This document shows positions 6,669 through 14,395 of a stretch of 19,597 nt of DNA, in pieces. The notes beneath the pieces were generated by a model. It was not told the DNA's origin. It was given only the letters and a program-made list of their open reading frames with translations, and did no database searches. The stretch covers positions 1 to 19,597 of the forward strand of contig JBPBQZ010000130.1 in assembly GCA_050955105.1 (NCBI GenBank), written 5' to 3'. The number at the start of each line of letters is the position of its first letter. Position 1 is the first letter of the stretch. Position numbers and translations under genes: made by a program. Source of the stretch: JBPBQZ01 sp050955105. Lineage in GTDB: Bacteria; Pseudomonadota; Gammaproteobacteria; Burkholderiales; Burkholderiaceae.

Positions 6669-9083
6669 ATGCCTCCTTCTTCAGACGCGCCAATGATCTC
6701 ATCCGTAGCCGATCCCTCTCTCCTCGCCGCATTTGCCGACAGCGCCTCGCAGCTCTTGGGTGGGGTCAATCAACGAGCGCGCTGGCGGACCTTGCGCGAG
6801 GCGGCGATCCCCCTGGACCGAGCGGTTTGGAGCCAGTATGCCGCGGCCGGCTGGCTCTCGATACTGTTGCCGGAAACCGATGGCGGTCTCGGCCTTGACC
6901 TGCGCAGCGTCACCGCGATCGCCGAGGCGATCGGCGCCCATCTGGCGCCTGAGCCATTCGTGATGGCCGGCGTACGCACCGCGCTGGCACTGCGCTATCT
7001 GCCGCCGTCGCCGCTGCGCAGCAAGCTGGTGAACGGTTTGCGCGAAGGTAGTTTGCTGCTCGGCGTCGCCTGGGCGGAAGCAGCCGGACAACTCGATCTG
7101 GCGACCTCCAGCGCCACGGTGCACCGCGACGGCAACGACTGGATTCTGAGCGGCTGCAAAGCTTTTGTCGAACCGTCGAATGCCGCGGATGGCTGGCTGA
7201 TACAGGCGATGGCCAACAGCGAGCATCTCTTGTTTTGGGTACCCGCGAATGCCAACGGCGTATCGATTGCCAATCAGCGGCGCGTCGACGGCGGCCTATG
7301 GGGCAGCGTGTCGTTCAACCAGACGCGCCTGCCCGCAAGCCATCTGCTGGCGCAAGGCAATGCCGTCGACGCAGCACTGGCCGAGGCCGACGACGGCGCC
7401 CGCCTGGCGCAGTGCGCCGAACTACTGGGCATTGCCCGCCGCGCGATGGACATAACGCTGGACTACCTGCGCGTGCGCAAACAGTTCGGCCAGGCAATCG
7501 GCAGCTTCCAGGCATTGCAGCACCGCATGGTCGATGCGCGCCTGCAAATCGATCTGGCGGCCGCTGCATTGAATGAAGCGCTGCAGGGCGATTGGAGCAC
7601 GTTGTCGCGGGTCGAGCGCGCACGCCGCGCCAGCCGCAGCAAATCGCGTTGTGCCGATGCCGCCCTGCACATGACGCGGCTGGCGATACAGTTGCACGGC
7701 GCGGTCGGCTATACCGACGAATACGATATCGGCCTTTACATGAAAAGGGCATTGGCACTCAATGCCAGTCTCGGCAGCGCGCAGGCGCACCGCAAACGCT
7801 TCTTCGGCCTGTCGTCGGTCGATGCGTCGGGCAACGCGGCAAGCAACGCCGCGCCGGTCGCCGCCACGACGTCCGCGGCACGCCCCGTGGCAAGCGCTAC
7901 GTCATCTGCTCGTCCCCACGTCGACGACTACCCGCCCGATACCGACTGGGACAGCCTCGACGAAGCAACGCTGCGCGGCGCCGTGCGCAGCTTCCTGGAG
8001 GCTTATTACCCGCAGCATCTGCGCAATCTGCCGCGCGACGCGCATTGGCACCAGGTGCAAGACTGGATGGCGGTGCTGGCGCGCCGCGGCTGGGTGGCGC
8101 CTTCGTGGCCGAAGGAGTTCGGCGGCATGGGCCTCTCGCCCGCCAAGCTGATCGCCTTCTTCGAAGAAATGGCGCACTACGGCGTCGCGCGCTTCATCAG
8201 CAACGGCTTGCAGATGTTGGGGCCGCTGTTGATGAAATTCGGTACGCCGGCACAGCGCGCCGAATATCTGCCGCGCATTCTCACTAACGAGCAACGCTGG
8301 GCACAAGGCTATTCAGAACCCAACGCCGGCTCGGACCTCGGCTCCTTGACCACGCACGCGCGCCTCGAAGGCGATAGCTTCGTCATCAATGGCCGCAAGA
8401 TCTGGACATCGCATGCGCTGAATTGCACGCATATGTTCATGCTGGTACGTACCGAAAAAACCCCGCGGCCCAGCGACGGCATCAGCTTCCTGCTACTTGA
8501 TTTGAAGACGCCCGGCATCACTGTGCGCGGCATCCAGAACCTCAGTCTCGATACGAATTTCGCCGAAGTGACCTTCGACGAGGTGCGCGTGCCGGTCGCC
8601 AACCTGGTCGGCGAGATCAACGGTGGCTGGAAACTCGCGAAGGCCCTGCTCGGCCACGAGCGACTGTTCACCGGCGAGCCATCGCCGACCTTGCGCATCT
8701 TCCATCAACTCACCGAGTTGGCTATGCAGCGACGGTTGTTCGACGATGCGGGATTCGTCGAGCGCTATGTGCAGCTGCAACTCGACGTACTCGATCACCA
8801 GGCCTTGTATAACCACTTCGCCGAGATCGTCAAACAAGGCGGCACGCTCGGGCCGGACGTTTCCTTATTGAAGATCTACGCGACCGAAACGCGCCAGCGC
8901 GCCGCCGCGCTGCTCAGTGATGCCGCCGCCGAAAGCGGCGTGAACATGGAGCCGCAACAGATCGGCGACGCCGAACTCAATCTCGTCACGCCCTTGCTCA
9001 TCGCAATCCAGGGCACGATCGCAGCCGGCTCCAACGAGATCCAGCGCAATATCGTCGCCCGTCACGTATTGCACTTGCCTTGA
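6669..9083 (+). CDS. Fused double acyl-CoA dehydrogenase
   Basis: An 804-residue chain with two complete acyl-CoA dehydrogenase modules, about 12-382 and 425-804, joined by an Ala/Ser/Thr-rich linker (about 383-420). The N-terminal half keeps the FAD-diphosphate-binding RKQFG-x3-GSFQ motif (Arg270-Gly274). It has neither usual catalytic Glu: Ala244 stands where helix-G enzymes have it, and Leu369 where the YEGT-type Glu would be. The C-terminal half has the substrate/FAD loop YSEPNAGSD (548-556) and GHER with Glu664 at the isovaleryl-CoA-dehydrogenase-type position, but lacks RxQFG. This suggests a heterodimer-like enzyme in one chain, as known for mycobacterial FadE34, with the substrate a bulky or cyclic acyl-CoA. 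The ATG at 6669 has only a weak upstream ribosome site; Met9 at 6693 is an alternative. It is central to the catabolic cluster. Confidence 0.9.
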   Translation: MPPSSDAPMISSVADPSLLAAFADSASQLLGGVNQRARWRTLREAAIPLDRAVWSQYAAAGWLSILLPETDGGLGLDLRSVTAIAEAIGAHLAPEPFVMAGVRTALALRYLPPSPLRSKLVNGLREGSLLLGVAWAEAAGQLDLATSSATVHRDGNDWILSGCKAFVEPSNAADGWLIQAMANSEHLLFWVPANANGVSIANQRRVDGGLWGSVSFNQTRLPASHLLAQGNAVDAALAEADDGARLAQCAELLGIARRAMDITLDYLRVRKQFGQAIGSFQALQHRMVDARLQIDLAAAALNEALQGDWSTLSRVERARRASRSKSRCADAALHMTRLAIQLHGAVGYTDEYDIGLYMKRALALNASLGSAQAHRKRFFGLSSVDASGNAASNAAPVAATTSAARPVASATSSARPHVDDYPPDTDWDSLDEATLRGAVRSFLEAYYPQHLRNLPRDAHWHQVQDWMAVLARRGWVAPSWPKEFGGMGLSPAKLIAFFEEMAHYGVARFISNGLQMLGPLLMKFGTPAQRAEYLPRILTNEQRWAQGYSEPNAGSDLGSLTTHARLEGDSFVINGRKIWTSHALNCTHMFMLVRTEKTPRPSDGISFLLLDLKTPGITVRGIQNLSLDTNFAEVTFDEVRVPVANLVGEINGGWKLAKALLGHERLFTGEPSPTLRIFHQLTELAMQRRLFDDAGFVERYVQLQLDVLDHQALYNHFAEIVKQGGTLGPDVSLLKIYATETRQRAAALLSDAAAESGVNMEPQQIGDAELNLVTPLLIAIQGTIAAGSNEIQRNIVARHVLHLP

Positions 9084-9113
9084 ATCTTCGCTATCCCGAA
9101 AACAGGTACTTCC

Positions 9114-10082
9114 ATGAAGACACGCATTACTGAGTTGCTCGGCATTCGCTATCCCATCGTGCAAGGCGGCATGCAGTGGGTCGGCACCGCCGAGATGGCC
9201 TCGGCCGTTTCGAACGCCGGCGGCCTCGGGCTATTGGGCGCGCTCACGCAACCCACGGTAGAAGACCTTTCGCGTGAAATCGAACGTTGCCGAAGCATGA
9301 CCGATCAGCCGTTCGGCGTGAACGTGACCATGCTGCGCTCCGTGAACCCACCGCCTTTCGAGCGCATTTTCCGGGCGATTGTCGAGGGTGGCGTAAAAAT
9401 CGTCGAGACCGCGGGCAATGTGCCGCAGGAAATTTTCGAGGAGCTCAAGCGCAACGGTGTCACCATCCTGCATAAATGCACGTCGGTACGCCATGCGCTG
9501 ACCGCGCAGCGCCGCGGTGTCGATGTGATCAGCATCGACGGCTTCGAGTGCGCCGGCCATCCGGGCGAAGACGACGTGCCCGGCCTGGTGCTGATTCCCG
9601 CCGCGGCGCGTGCCTTGGATATCCCGATCATCGCCTCGGGTGGCATCGCCGACGGCCGCGGCATGGCGGCGGCCCTGGTACTGGGCGCGTCTGGCGTAAA
9701 TATGGGCACACGCTTTGTAGTGACCCAAGAGGCGCCGGTTCATCTCAATATCAAGCAAGCGCTGGTGGCCGCCAGCGAACGCGACACGCGCTTGATCATG
9801 CGTACCTTGAAGAACAGCGCACGGGTCTTCGCGAATGCGATTGCCGAGGAAGTGCTCGGCACCGAAGCGCGCGCCGGCGGTGCCACCTTTGCCGACATTC
9901 ATCAGTTGGTGGCCGGCGCGCGCGGCAAGGGGGCCTTGTTGTTAGGCGAAGTCGATAGCGGCGTAGTCTGGGCCGGACAGGTGGTGGGTTTGATCGACGA
10001 CATTCCAAGCTGCGCGGAACTGCTTGATCGCATGGTCGCCGAATGCCGCGAACAATTGCAGAAGGCGCAAGCTTATTTTTAA
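9114..10082 (+). CDS. Nitronate monooxygenase / NAD(P)H:quinone reductase-family flavoprotein
   Basis: A 322-residue FMN-binding TIM barrel of the 2-nitropropane dioxygenase/NMO family. It opens with the typical IRYPIVQGGM (11-20). Later come GGLG at 36-39, GFECAGHPGEDD at 143-154 (His149), SGGIADGRG at 175-183 and the FMN-phosphate-binding MGTRF at 197-201. The ECAGHPGEDD version recalls, from memory, the Pseudomonas PA1024 subgroup, which was shown to act as an NADH:quinone reductase rather than on nitronates. In a CoA-ester pathway a role as reductase or as enoyl/2,4-dienoyl-type redox partner seems more fitting than nitronate oxidation, but this is inference. It starts 30 bp after the fused dehydrogenase and precedes the hydratase-like gene by 36 bp, so the three are probably co-transcribed. 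Confidence 0.85.
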   Translation: MKTRITELLGIRYPIVQGGMQWVGTAEMASAVSNAGGLGLLGALTQPTVEDLSREIERCRSMTDQPFGVNVTMLRSVNPPPFERIFRAIVEGGVKIVETAGNVPQEIFEELKRNGVTILHKCTSVRHALTAQRRGVDVISIDGFECAGHPGEDDVPGLVLIPAAARALDIPIIASGGIADGRGMAAALVLGASGVNMGTRFVVTQEAPVHLNIKQALVAASERDTRLIMRTLKNSARVFANAIAEEVLGTEARAGGATFADIHQLVAGARGKGALLLGEVDSGVVWAGQVVGLIDDIPSCAELLDRMVAECREQLQKAQAYF

Positions 10083-10118
10083 GACATAGAGCCTTCATCG
10101 ATTCATCAGGAGACGACC

Positions 10119-10844
10119 ATGAATACCGCTTCCGACAGCCTGGTGCTGCGCGACGATCGTGACGGCATTTGCACGCTGACGCTGAATCGTCCGGACAAGC
10201 GCAACGCCGTAACGCCCGCGCTGTTCACACAATTGCGCGAGCATCTGGATGATCTCGTCGCACACAACGATGGCTTGGGCGTGGTGGTCTTGCGCGGCGC
10301 CGGCAAAAGCTTCTGTGCCGGTCACGACTTGAGCGAAGTCGGCCAGATGGACCTGGCCTGGCTGCGCCACGAATCGCGCACGCTGGAATTGTTCGCGCAA
10401 TTGCCGCAAGTCGTCATCGCGGCGGTGCAAGGCCATTGCCTGACAGGCGGCCTGGAGTTGGCGCTGGCCGCCGACATCATCATTGCCGCGGAAAACGCCC
10501 GATTCGCGGACACCCACGGCAAATGGGGCTTGGTGCCGGCCTGGGGCATGAGCCAGCGCCTGCCGCGCCGCATAGGCGCTTCGAAAGCCCTCGAATTGAT
10601 GGTGACCTGTCGGCAGGTCGATGGCCGTGAAGCCGCGCATATCGGGCTTGCCAACCTGTGCGTGGCCGATGCCGAACTGGATGCGGAGGTAGCGCGTTTC
10701 GCCGCTACGGTGATGGAGAATTCGGCGCACAGCAACGCCGCCAACAAGCGGCTGGTGTATGACACCGACGGCATGAGCCTGCCGCAAGGCATGGCCCATG
10801 AGCTATTCCGTTCGGTCGGCTCGAAAAAACGCAATCTGGGTTAA
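10119..10844 (+). CDS. Enoyl-CoA hydratase/isomerase-superfamily protein
   Basis: A 241-residue crotonase-fold protein. Oxyanion-hole segments are visible: FCAGHDL (65-71) and GHCLTGGLELALAADI (105-120). Of the two glutamates that catalyse hydration in the classical enzyme, the first is kept (Glu113 in GGLEL). The second, 20 residues on, is His133 in FADTHGKWG. The CAGHDL motif and the absence of the second Glu recall the ECHDC3-like branch, whose reaction is not well defined. It may therefore be an isomerase, hydrolase or other CoA-ester enzyme and not a straightforward hydratase. AGGAG lies 6 bases before the ATG. Its last codon overlaps the end of the antisense permease remnant by 3-4 bases. 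Probably the last gene of the catabolic transcript. Confidence 0.85.
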   Translation: MNTASDSLVLRDDRDGICTLTLNRPDKRNAVTPALFTQLREHLDDLVAHNDGLGVVVLRGAGKSFCAGHDLSEVGQMDLAWLRHESRTLELFAQLPQVVIAAVQGHCLTGGLELALAADIIIAAENARFADTHGKWGLVPAWGMSQRLPRRIGASKALELMVTCRQVDGREAAHIGLANLCVADAELDAEVARFAATVMENSAHSNAANKRLVYDTDGMSLPQGMAHELFRSVGSKKRNLG

Positions 10845-11305
10845 TGGCCCAGTGCGGTATGGTCGCGATCCAGCGTGGCCAGCCGCTGCCGGCGACTTCT
10901 GAAACGGTCGAGATGCTCGCTCGTCAGCTGCAGCGCGATCACTACCACCAGCAAGAGTCCCAGCACCAGGTTCACGACGTACGCGGGCGCGAAGAAGAAG
11001 TTCATCCCTGTGCTCAGCACCTGGATGATCATCGCACCCAGCGCTGCGCCCGCTGCGGTGGCACGGCCGCCGCTCAAGTCGACACCGCCGACGAACGACG
11101 CCGTCACGCCGGCTAGCAGCAAGTCTTGCAAACCCAGCGGCTGCGCCGAACCCGAGCGCAGCGCGACGATGGTGCCCGCCAGGCCCGCGCACAATCCCGA
11201 AATACCGAAGGCGATCATCATCGGTCGCACCAAGGGCACGCCTGCGGCCAGGGCCTCGCGCCGCGCGCCGCCGATCGCATAGATTTCGCGAGCAGAGCGT
11301 CCTGA
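10841..11305 (-). pseudogene. 5'-truncated remnant of a sugar-type ABC transporter permease (RbsC/BPD_transp_2)
   Basis: On the minus strand an open frame encodes about 155 residues that match only the C-terminal half of ribose-type ABC permeases. These include REIYAIGG at the start, ISGLCAGLAGTI, then ASFVGGVDLSGGR with the conserved Gly-Gly pattern, GAMIIQVLSTGMN and a final hydrophobic segment before a basic tail. Full-length family members are around 310-340 residues, so the N-terminal half with its first transmembrane helices is absent. Homology stops near 11305, a few bases from the ribosome binding site of the aldehyde dehydrogenase on the other strand, so the missing part seems to have been removed by a rearrangement. 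No internal stop codon is seen, which suggests recent loss. No cognate binding protein or ATPase gene is nearby. It overlaps the stop of the hydratase-like gene. Function as a protein is unlikely. Confidence 0.72.
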
Positions 11306-11323
11306 AATAAATTGGAGATGACG

Positions 11324-12757
11324 ATGCTGCAATTCCGACAACAGTTCTACATTGGCGGGGCCTGGGTCGAGCCGACTTCAACGCGCCGCCTGCCGGTCGT
11401 CGATCCGGCTACCGAAGAAGAGATTGCGCAGGTGATCGATGCCGACGAAACCGACGTCAATCGCGCGGTAGCCGCCGCGAAGGCCGCCTTTGCGAGCTTC
11501 CGCCGCACCTCGCTGGCCGAACGCATCGCGCTGATCGAACGTATCGGCAGCGTACTGACACGGCGCGGCGAAGAGCTCGCGGTGGCCATCTCGCGCGAAA
11601 TGGGCGCGCCCATCGCCTTCGCGCGGGCCGCGCAAGTGCCGGCCTGCACGGCGCAGTTGCAAGCCTTGCTCAGCGCACTACCGCAACACCACTTCAGCGA
11701 ACAGCATGGCCAGGCGCTGGTCGTGAAAGAGCCGATCGGCGTCTGCGCCATCATCACGCCGTGGAATTTTCCGGCGCAGCAGATCGTCATGAAAGCCACC
11801 GCCGCACTGGCCGCCGGTTGCACGATGGTGGTCAAGCCCAGCGAAATGACGCCGCTGTCAGCCAATCTGGTCGCCGAGATTTTCGCAGAGGCCGGCACGC
11901 CGCCGGGCGTGTTCAATCTGATTCACGGGCGCGGTCCGACTGCGGGCGCCACGCTGTGCGCGCATCCGGACGTCGACATGGTGTCGTTCACCGGCTCGAC
12001 GCGCGCGGGCATCGCCATCGCGCAGGCGGCGGCGCCTACCATCAAGCGCGTGGTCACCGAACTGGGCGGCAAGTCCGCCAACTGCATCCTGCCCGACGCC
12101 GACCTCGCTGCGGCAGTGCGCAATGGCGTGTTGAGCTGCTTCGGTAATTCGGGACAATCGTGTATCGCGCCGACGCGCATGCTGGTGCATGCGTCGCAAC
12201 GCGAACAAGCCATCGGCTATGCGCGCGAAGCCGCCGAACAATTGAAGCTAGGGCCCACCGACGATGTCGCCACCGATCTCGGCCCGCTCGCCAACCGCAA
12301 CCAGTTCGAGCGCGTGCGCAACTATATCGAGACGGGCATCGGCGAAAAAGCCACGCTGGTAACCGGTGGACTCGAACGCCCGGCCGGCACCGAGCGCGGC
12401 TTCTATGTGCGGCCGACGGTGTTTGCCGACGTGACGCCGGAAATGACCATCGCGCGCGAGGAAATCTTCGGTCCGGTACTGTCGATCATCAGTTATCGAG
12501 ATGAAGCGGAGATGCTGAAGATCGCCAACGATACGCCCTACGGTCTTGCCGGCTATGTGCAGTCGAGTAATCCGGCCGAGGCGCGGCGCATCGCCGGGGA
12601 GATCCGTGCCGGCACCGTACAGATCAACTACGGCGATCTCGATATGGGCGCGCCATTTGGCGGTTACAAGCAGTCGGGCAACGGCCGTGAATGGGGCTCC
12701 TATGGGCTCGAGGAATTTCTCGAGACCAAATCGATTCATGGGCATGCGGGGGCCTGA
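11324..12757 (+). CDS. NAD(P)-dependent aldehyde dehydrogenase
   Basis: A 477-residue ALDH-superfamily enzyme oxidising an aldehyde to its acid. Seen in order: PWNFP with Asn148 (oxyanion), KPSE with Lys171, FTGST (222-226), TELGGK with general base Glu246, GQSC with nucleophile Cys280, and EEIFGP at 379-384 for cofactor ribose. All key residues are present and the length is typical. Start choice: ATG codons occur at 11318 and 11324. GGAG at 11314-11317 abuts the first and sits 6 bases before the second, so 11324 is preferred. It stands behind the permease remnant, 479 bp after the hydratase-like gene, and may have its own promoter within the remnant. In the cluster it could make the acid substrate of the CoA ligase, or oxidise an aldehyde released later. 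The specific aldehyde is unknown. Confidence 0.93.
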   Translation: MLQFRQQFYIGGAWVEPTSTRRLPVVDPATEEEIAQVIDADETDVNRAVAAAKAAFASFRRTSLAERIALIERIGSVLTRRGEELAVAISREMGAPIAFARAAQVPACTAQLQALLSALPQHHFSEQHGQALVVKEPIGVCAIITPWNFPAQQIVMKATAALAAGCTMVVKPSEMTPLSANLVAEIFAEAGTPPGVFNLIHGRGPTAGATLCAHPDVDMVSFTGSTRAGIAIAQAAAPTIKRVVTELGGKSANCILPDADLAAAVRNGVLSCFGNSGQSCIAPTRMLVHASQREQAIGYAREAAEQLKLGPTDDVATDLGPLANRNQFERVRNYIETGIGEKATLVTGGLERPAGTERGFYVRPTVFADVTPEMTIAREEIFGPVLSIISYRDEAEMLKIANDTPYGLAGYVQSSNPAEARRIAGEIRAGTVQINYGDLDMGAPFGGYKQSGNGREWGSYGLEEFLETKSIHGHAGA

Positions 12758-12977
12758 GACGATTTTGAGATGGGGTGCGGCCGCGGCGGCGGCGGCTCGG
12801 CTCAACTCAGCTTGGGCCCGACCCGCTGCGGTTCCGGTCAAGCAGTAAGGAGCCGATGGCCGTTTGTAATGGCGCCAAATATCCGGTAACCAAATCAGCC
12901 GGCACAGCGCCTATCCTTCGCTGGTGTCCAGCCCCGGCGCCGCCAGACGTCGCGGCGCGATAACGAAGGATCAATCC

Positions 12978-13283
12978 GTGAAGTCAATCCATCTTGCCGC
13001 CGGCATTGCTTGCTGTCTGGCCATGCCGCTGGCATTCGCCCAAGCCACTACCGGCGGCGCGACTGCACCGGGTGCCGCGGCTCCAGCCGCCGCTCCATCC
13101 ATCGCTCCGACAGCGCCCGCCGCCGCCCCGACCGCTGCCGATGCGTCGAACGGCGCGATCGCACAGAACTGGCAGTACATCACGCATCCGCCTGCCGCGC
13201 CAGTGGCTGCCAGCAGTGCTACGCCGGCCCATGGCGGTCGCGGCGGTCATCGGCGTCAGCAGATGTCGTCCGACTCACAATAA
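12978..13283 (+). CDS. Small exported Ala/Pro-rich protein
   Basis: A 101-residue protein starting at GTG (12978), chosen because AAGGA at 12966-12970 lies 7 bases upstream and because this start places a standard signal peptide at the N-terminus. That signal has Lys, then a hydrophobic core, ending in LAFAQA with cleavage near residue 22. The mature part is low-complexity Ala/Pro/Thr, followed by a short less repetitive segment (AQNWQYITHPP, about residues 56-66) and a Gly/His/Arg-rich tail. No domain is recognised. The non-repetitive segment may be the conserved functional core. It converges on the CopD-like gene with only 4 bases between stops. Location is periplasm or outside. A link to metal handling through the His-containing tail is speculation. 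Confidence 0.6.
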   Translation: MKSIHLAAGIACCLAMPLAFAQATTGGATAPGAAAPAAAPSIAPTAPAAAPTAADASNGAIAQNWQYITHPPAAPVAASSATPAHGGRGGHRRQQMSSDSQ

Positions 13284-13287
13284 GCGC

Positions 13288-14256
13288 CTATACGCCCGTG
13301 GGCGACGTGTGAGCCAGCACGGCCGCGACCAGGACGACGGCGACCAGCACTACGGCTTCACAAGCCATGGTGCGTTCAAAGCTGCGCGCGGCGCTCCGAT
13401 ACTCGTCGCGCTCGGTATCAGTCGAGCGTCGCGATGCACCCGTAACCGCGGCTGTTGCATCAGCACTCGCGGGGCAGCCCAGCCGTCTTAGCTGCGGCAA
13501 GCGCCCGATGCGATTCCAGGTCGCCAACAGCGTCGCGGCGGCCACCAGCGTCAATTTGAAACCGAGCAAGGCACCGTAGGAACTGTGCAGCAAAGGCGTC
13601 GCCGTACGCGCGGCGATATGCACGACGTTGAACACGCCGCTGGCCACTACACAAGCAAAGGCGATCGTGGCGCCTGCGGACAGGCGCTCGGCAAACCGCA
13701 GATACGCTGCAGCGCTCGATTGCAGCGCCAGCGCACGCAATACGGAACACGCAAGCACGACGCTGCCAACCCACCACGCGGTAGCACACACATGCAGCCA
13801 ATGCACGCCTTCCGCCAGACTGAAATCGCCGCCGTCAGCCGCATGACTCGCACCGACCTTGCCCATCACGTAAATTGCCGCACCAAGGCCACTGAGCCAT
13901 CGGCTGCATCGGGCATTGCGCGCGAGCGCACCGAGCGTTGCCAATAGCAAGCCGGCGCAACCTATCGACCAAGTGCTTCCAAAATGAGATTGCGTGATCA
14001 CGACGGCAAGCGCCGATGCCGCGTCGAGCAGCGATGAACCGCTCATCACCGCGGCCTGCAACCACAAATAGACCAGCGCGGCGAACAGCAGCCCGAGCGT
14101 TGCGGAGCGCCTGATCGTGGCCAGCCGCTGCTTGAGCGTCGCGGCCGAGGCACGGCCCTGCGCCACATCGCAGGCCAGCGAACCGACTACCAGTGCCAAG
14201 AGCAGATCCTGCAAGGCGGCGATCCCGACCTGTATGGCAACCAAGGGGTCCGTCAT
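13288..14256 (-). CDS. CopD-family copper resistance/transport membrane protein
   Basis: A 322-residue polytopic inner-membrane protein with about eight hydrophobic segments. The CopD-type hallmark HWLHVCATAWWVGS lies at 152-165, with His152 and His155, preceded by His138 in a loop (VGASHAADGG), and there is a further conserved-looking segment around NVVHIA (210-215). CopD proteins are thought to help copper cross the inner membrane, sometimes with periplasmic CopC; no CopC is seen here, so this resembles stand-alone CopD proteins. A hydrophilic insert at about 258-293, rich in Ser/Thr/Arg, precedes the final helix. The start has no strong ribosome binding site, so the exact N-terminus is uncertain. 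It lies 139 bp downstream of the tctA stop on the same strand; independent transcription is more likely given the unrelated role. Confidence 0.82.
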   Translation of the reverse strand: MTDPLVAIQVGIAALQDLLLALVVGSLACDVAQGRASAATLKQRLATIRRSATLGLLFAALVYLWLQAAVMSGSSLLDAASALAVVITQSHFGSTWSIGCAGLLLATLGALARNARCSRWLSGLGAAIYVMGKVGASHAADGGDFSLAEGVHWLHVCATAWWVGSVVLACSVLRALALQSSAAAYLRFAERLSAGATIAFACVVASGVFNVVHIAARTATPLLHSSYGALLGFKLTLVAAATLLATWNRIGRLPQLRRLGCPASADATAAVTGASRRSTDTERDEYRSAARSFERTMACEAVVLVAVVLVAAVLAHTSPTGV

Positions 14257-14395
14257 TGATTGACTCGAGAAGACGAACGAAACCGGGATGATAATCCCTC
14301 GCTTTCGCTTCCTTGAATCAATCGATCCGCACTTCAGCGCGGGACCAGCGATACGACATGCGAGCGGCGCGATGCCAAGCAGCGGCCGGCCCCCA

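Noticed and set aside
10803..11381. 192-codon minus-strand frame overlapping the permease remnant
   Set aside because: An out-of-phase shadow, Arg-rich with no membrane segments, while the neighbouring frame reads as a recognisable permease.
12937..12958. GC-rich hairpin (GCGCCGC with GCGGCGC) as terminator of the aldehyde dehydrogenase gene
   Set aside because: There is no T-run after the stem, and such GC palindromes are common by chance in this composition.
12856..12963. 35-codon frame behind AAGGAG in the gap after the aldehyde dehydrogenase
   Set aside because: The purine-rich motif is only 3 bases from the ATG, and the peptide is Pro/Ala-rich without a hydrophobic or domain pattern; too weak to call.
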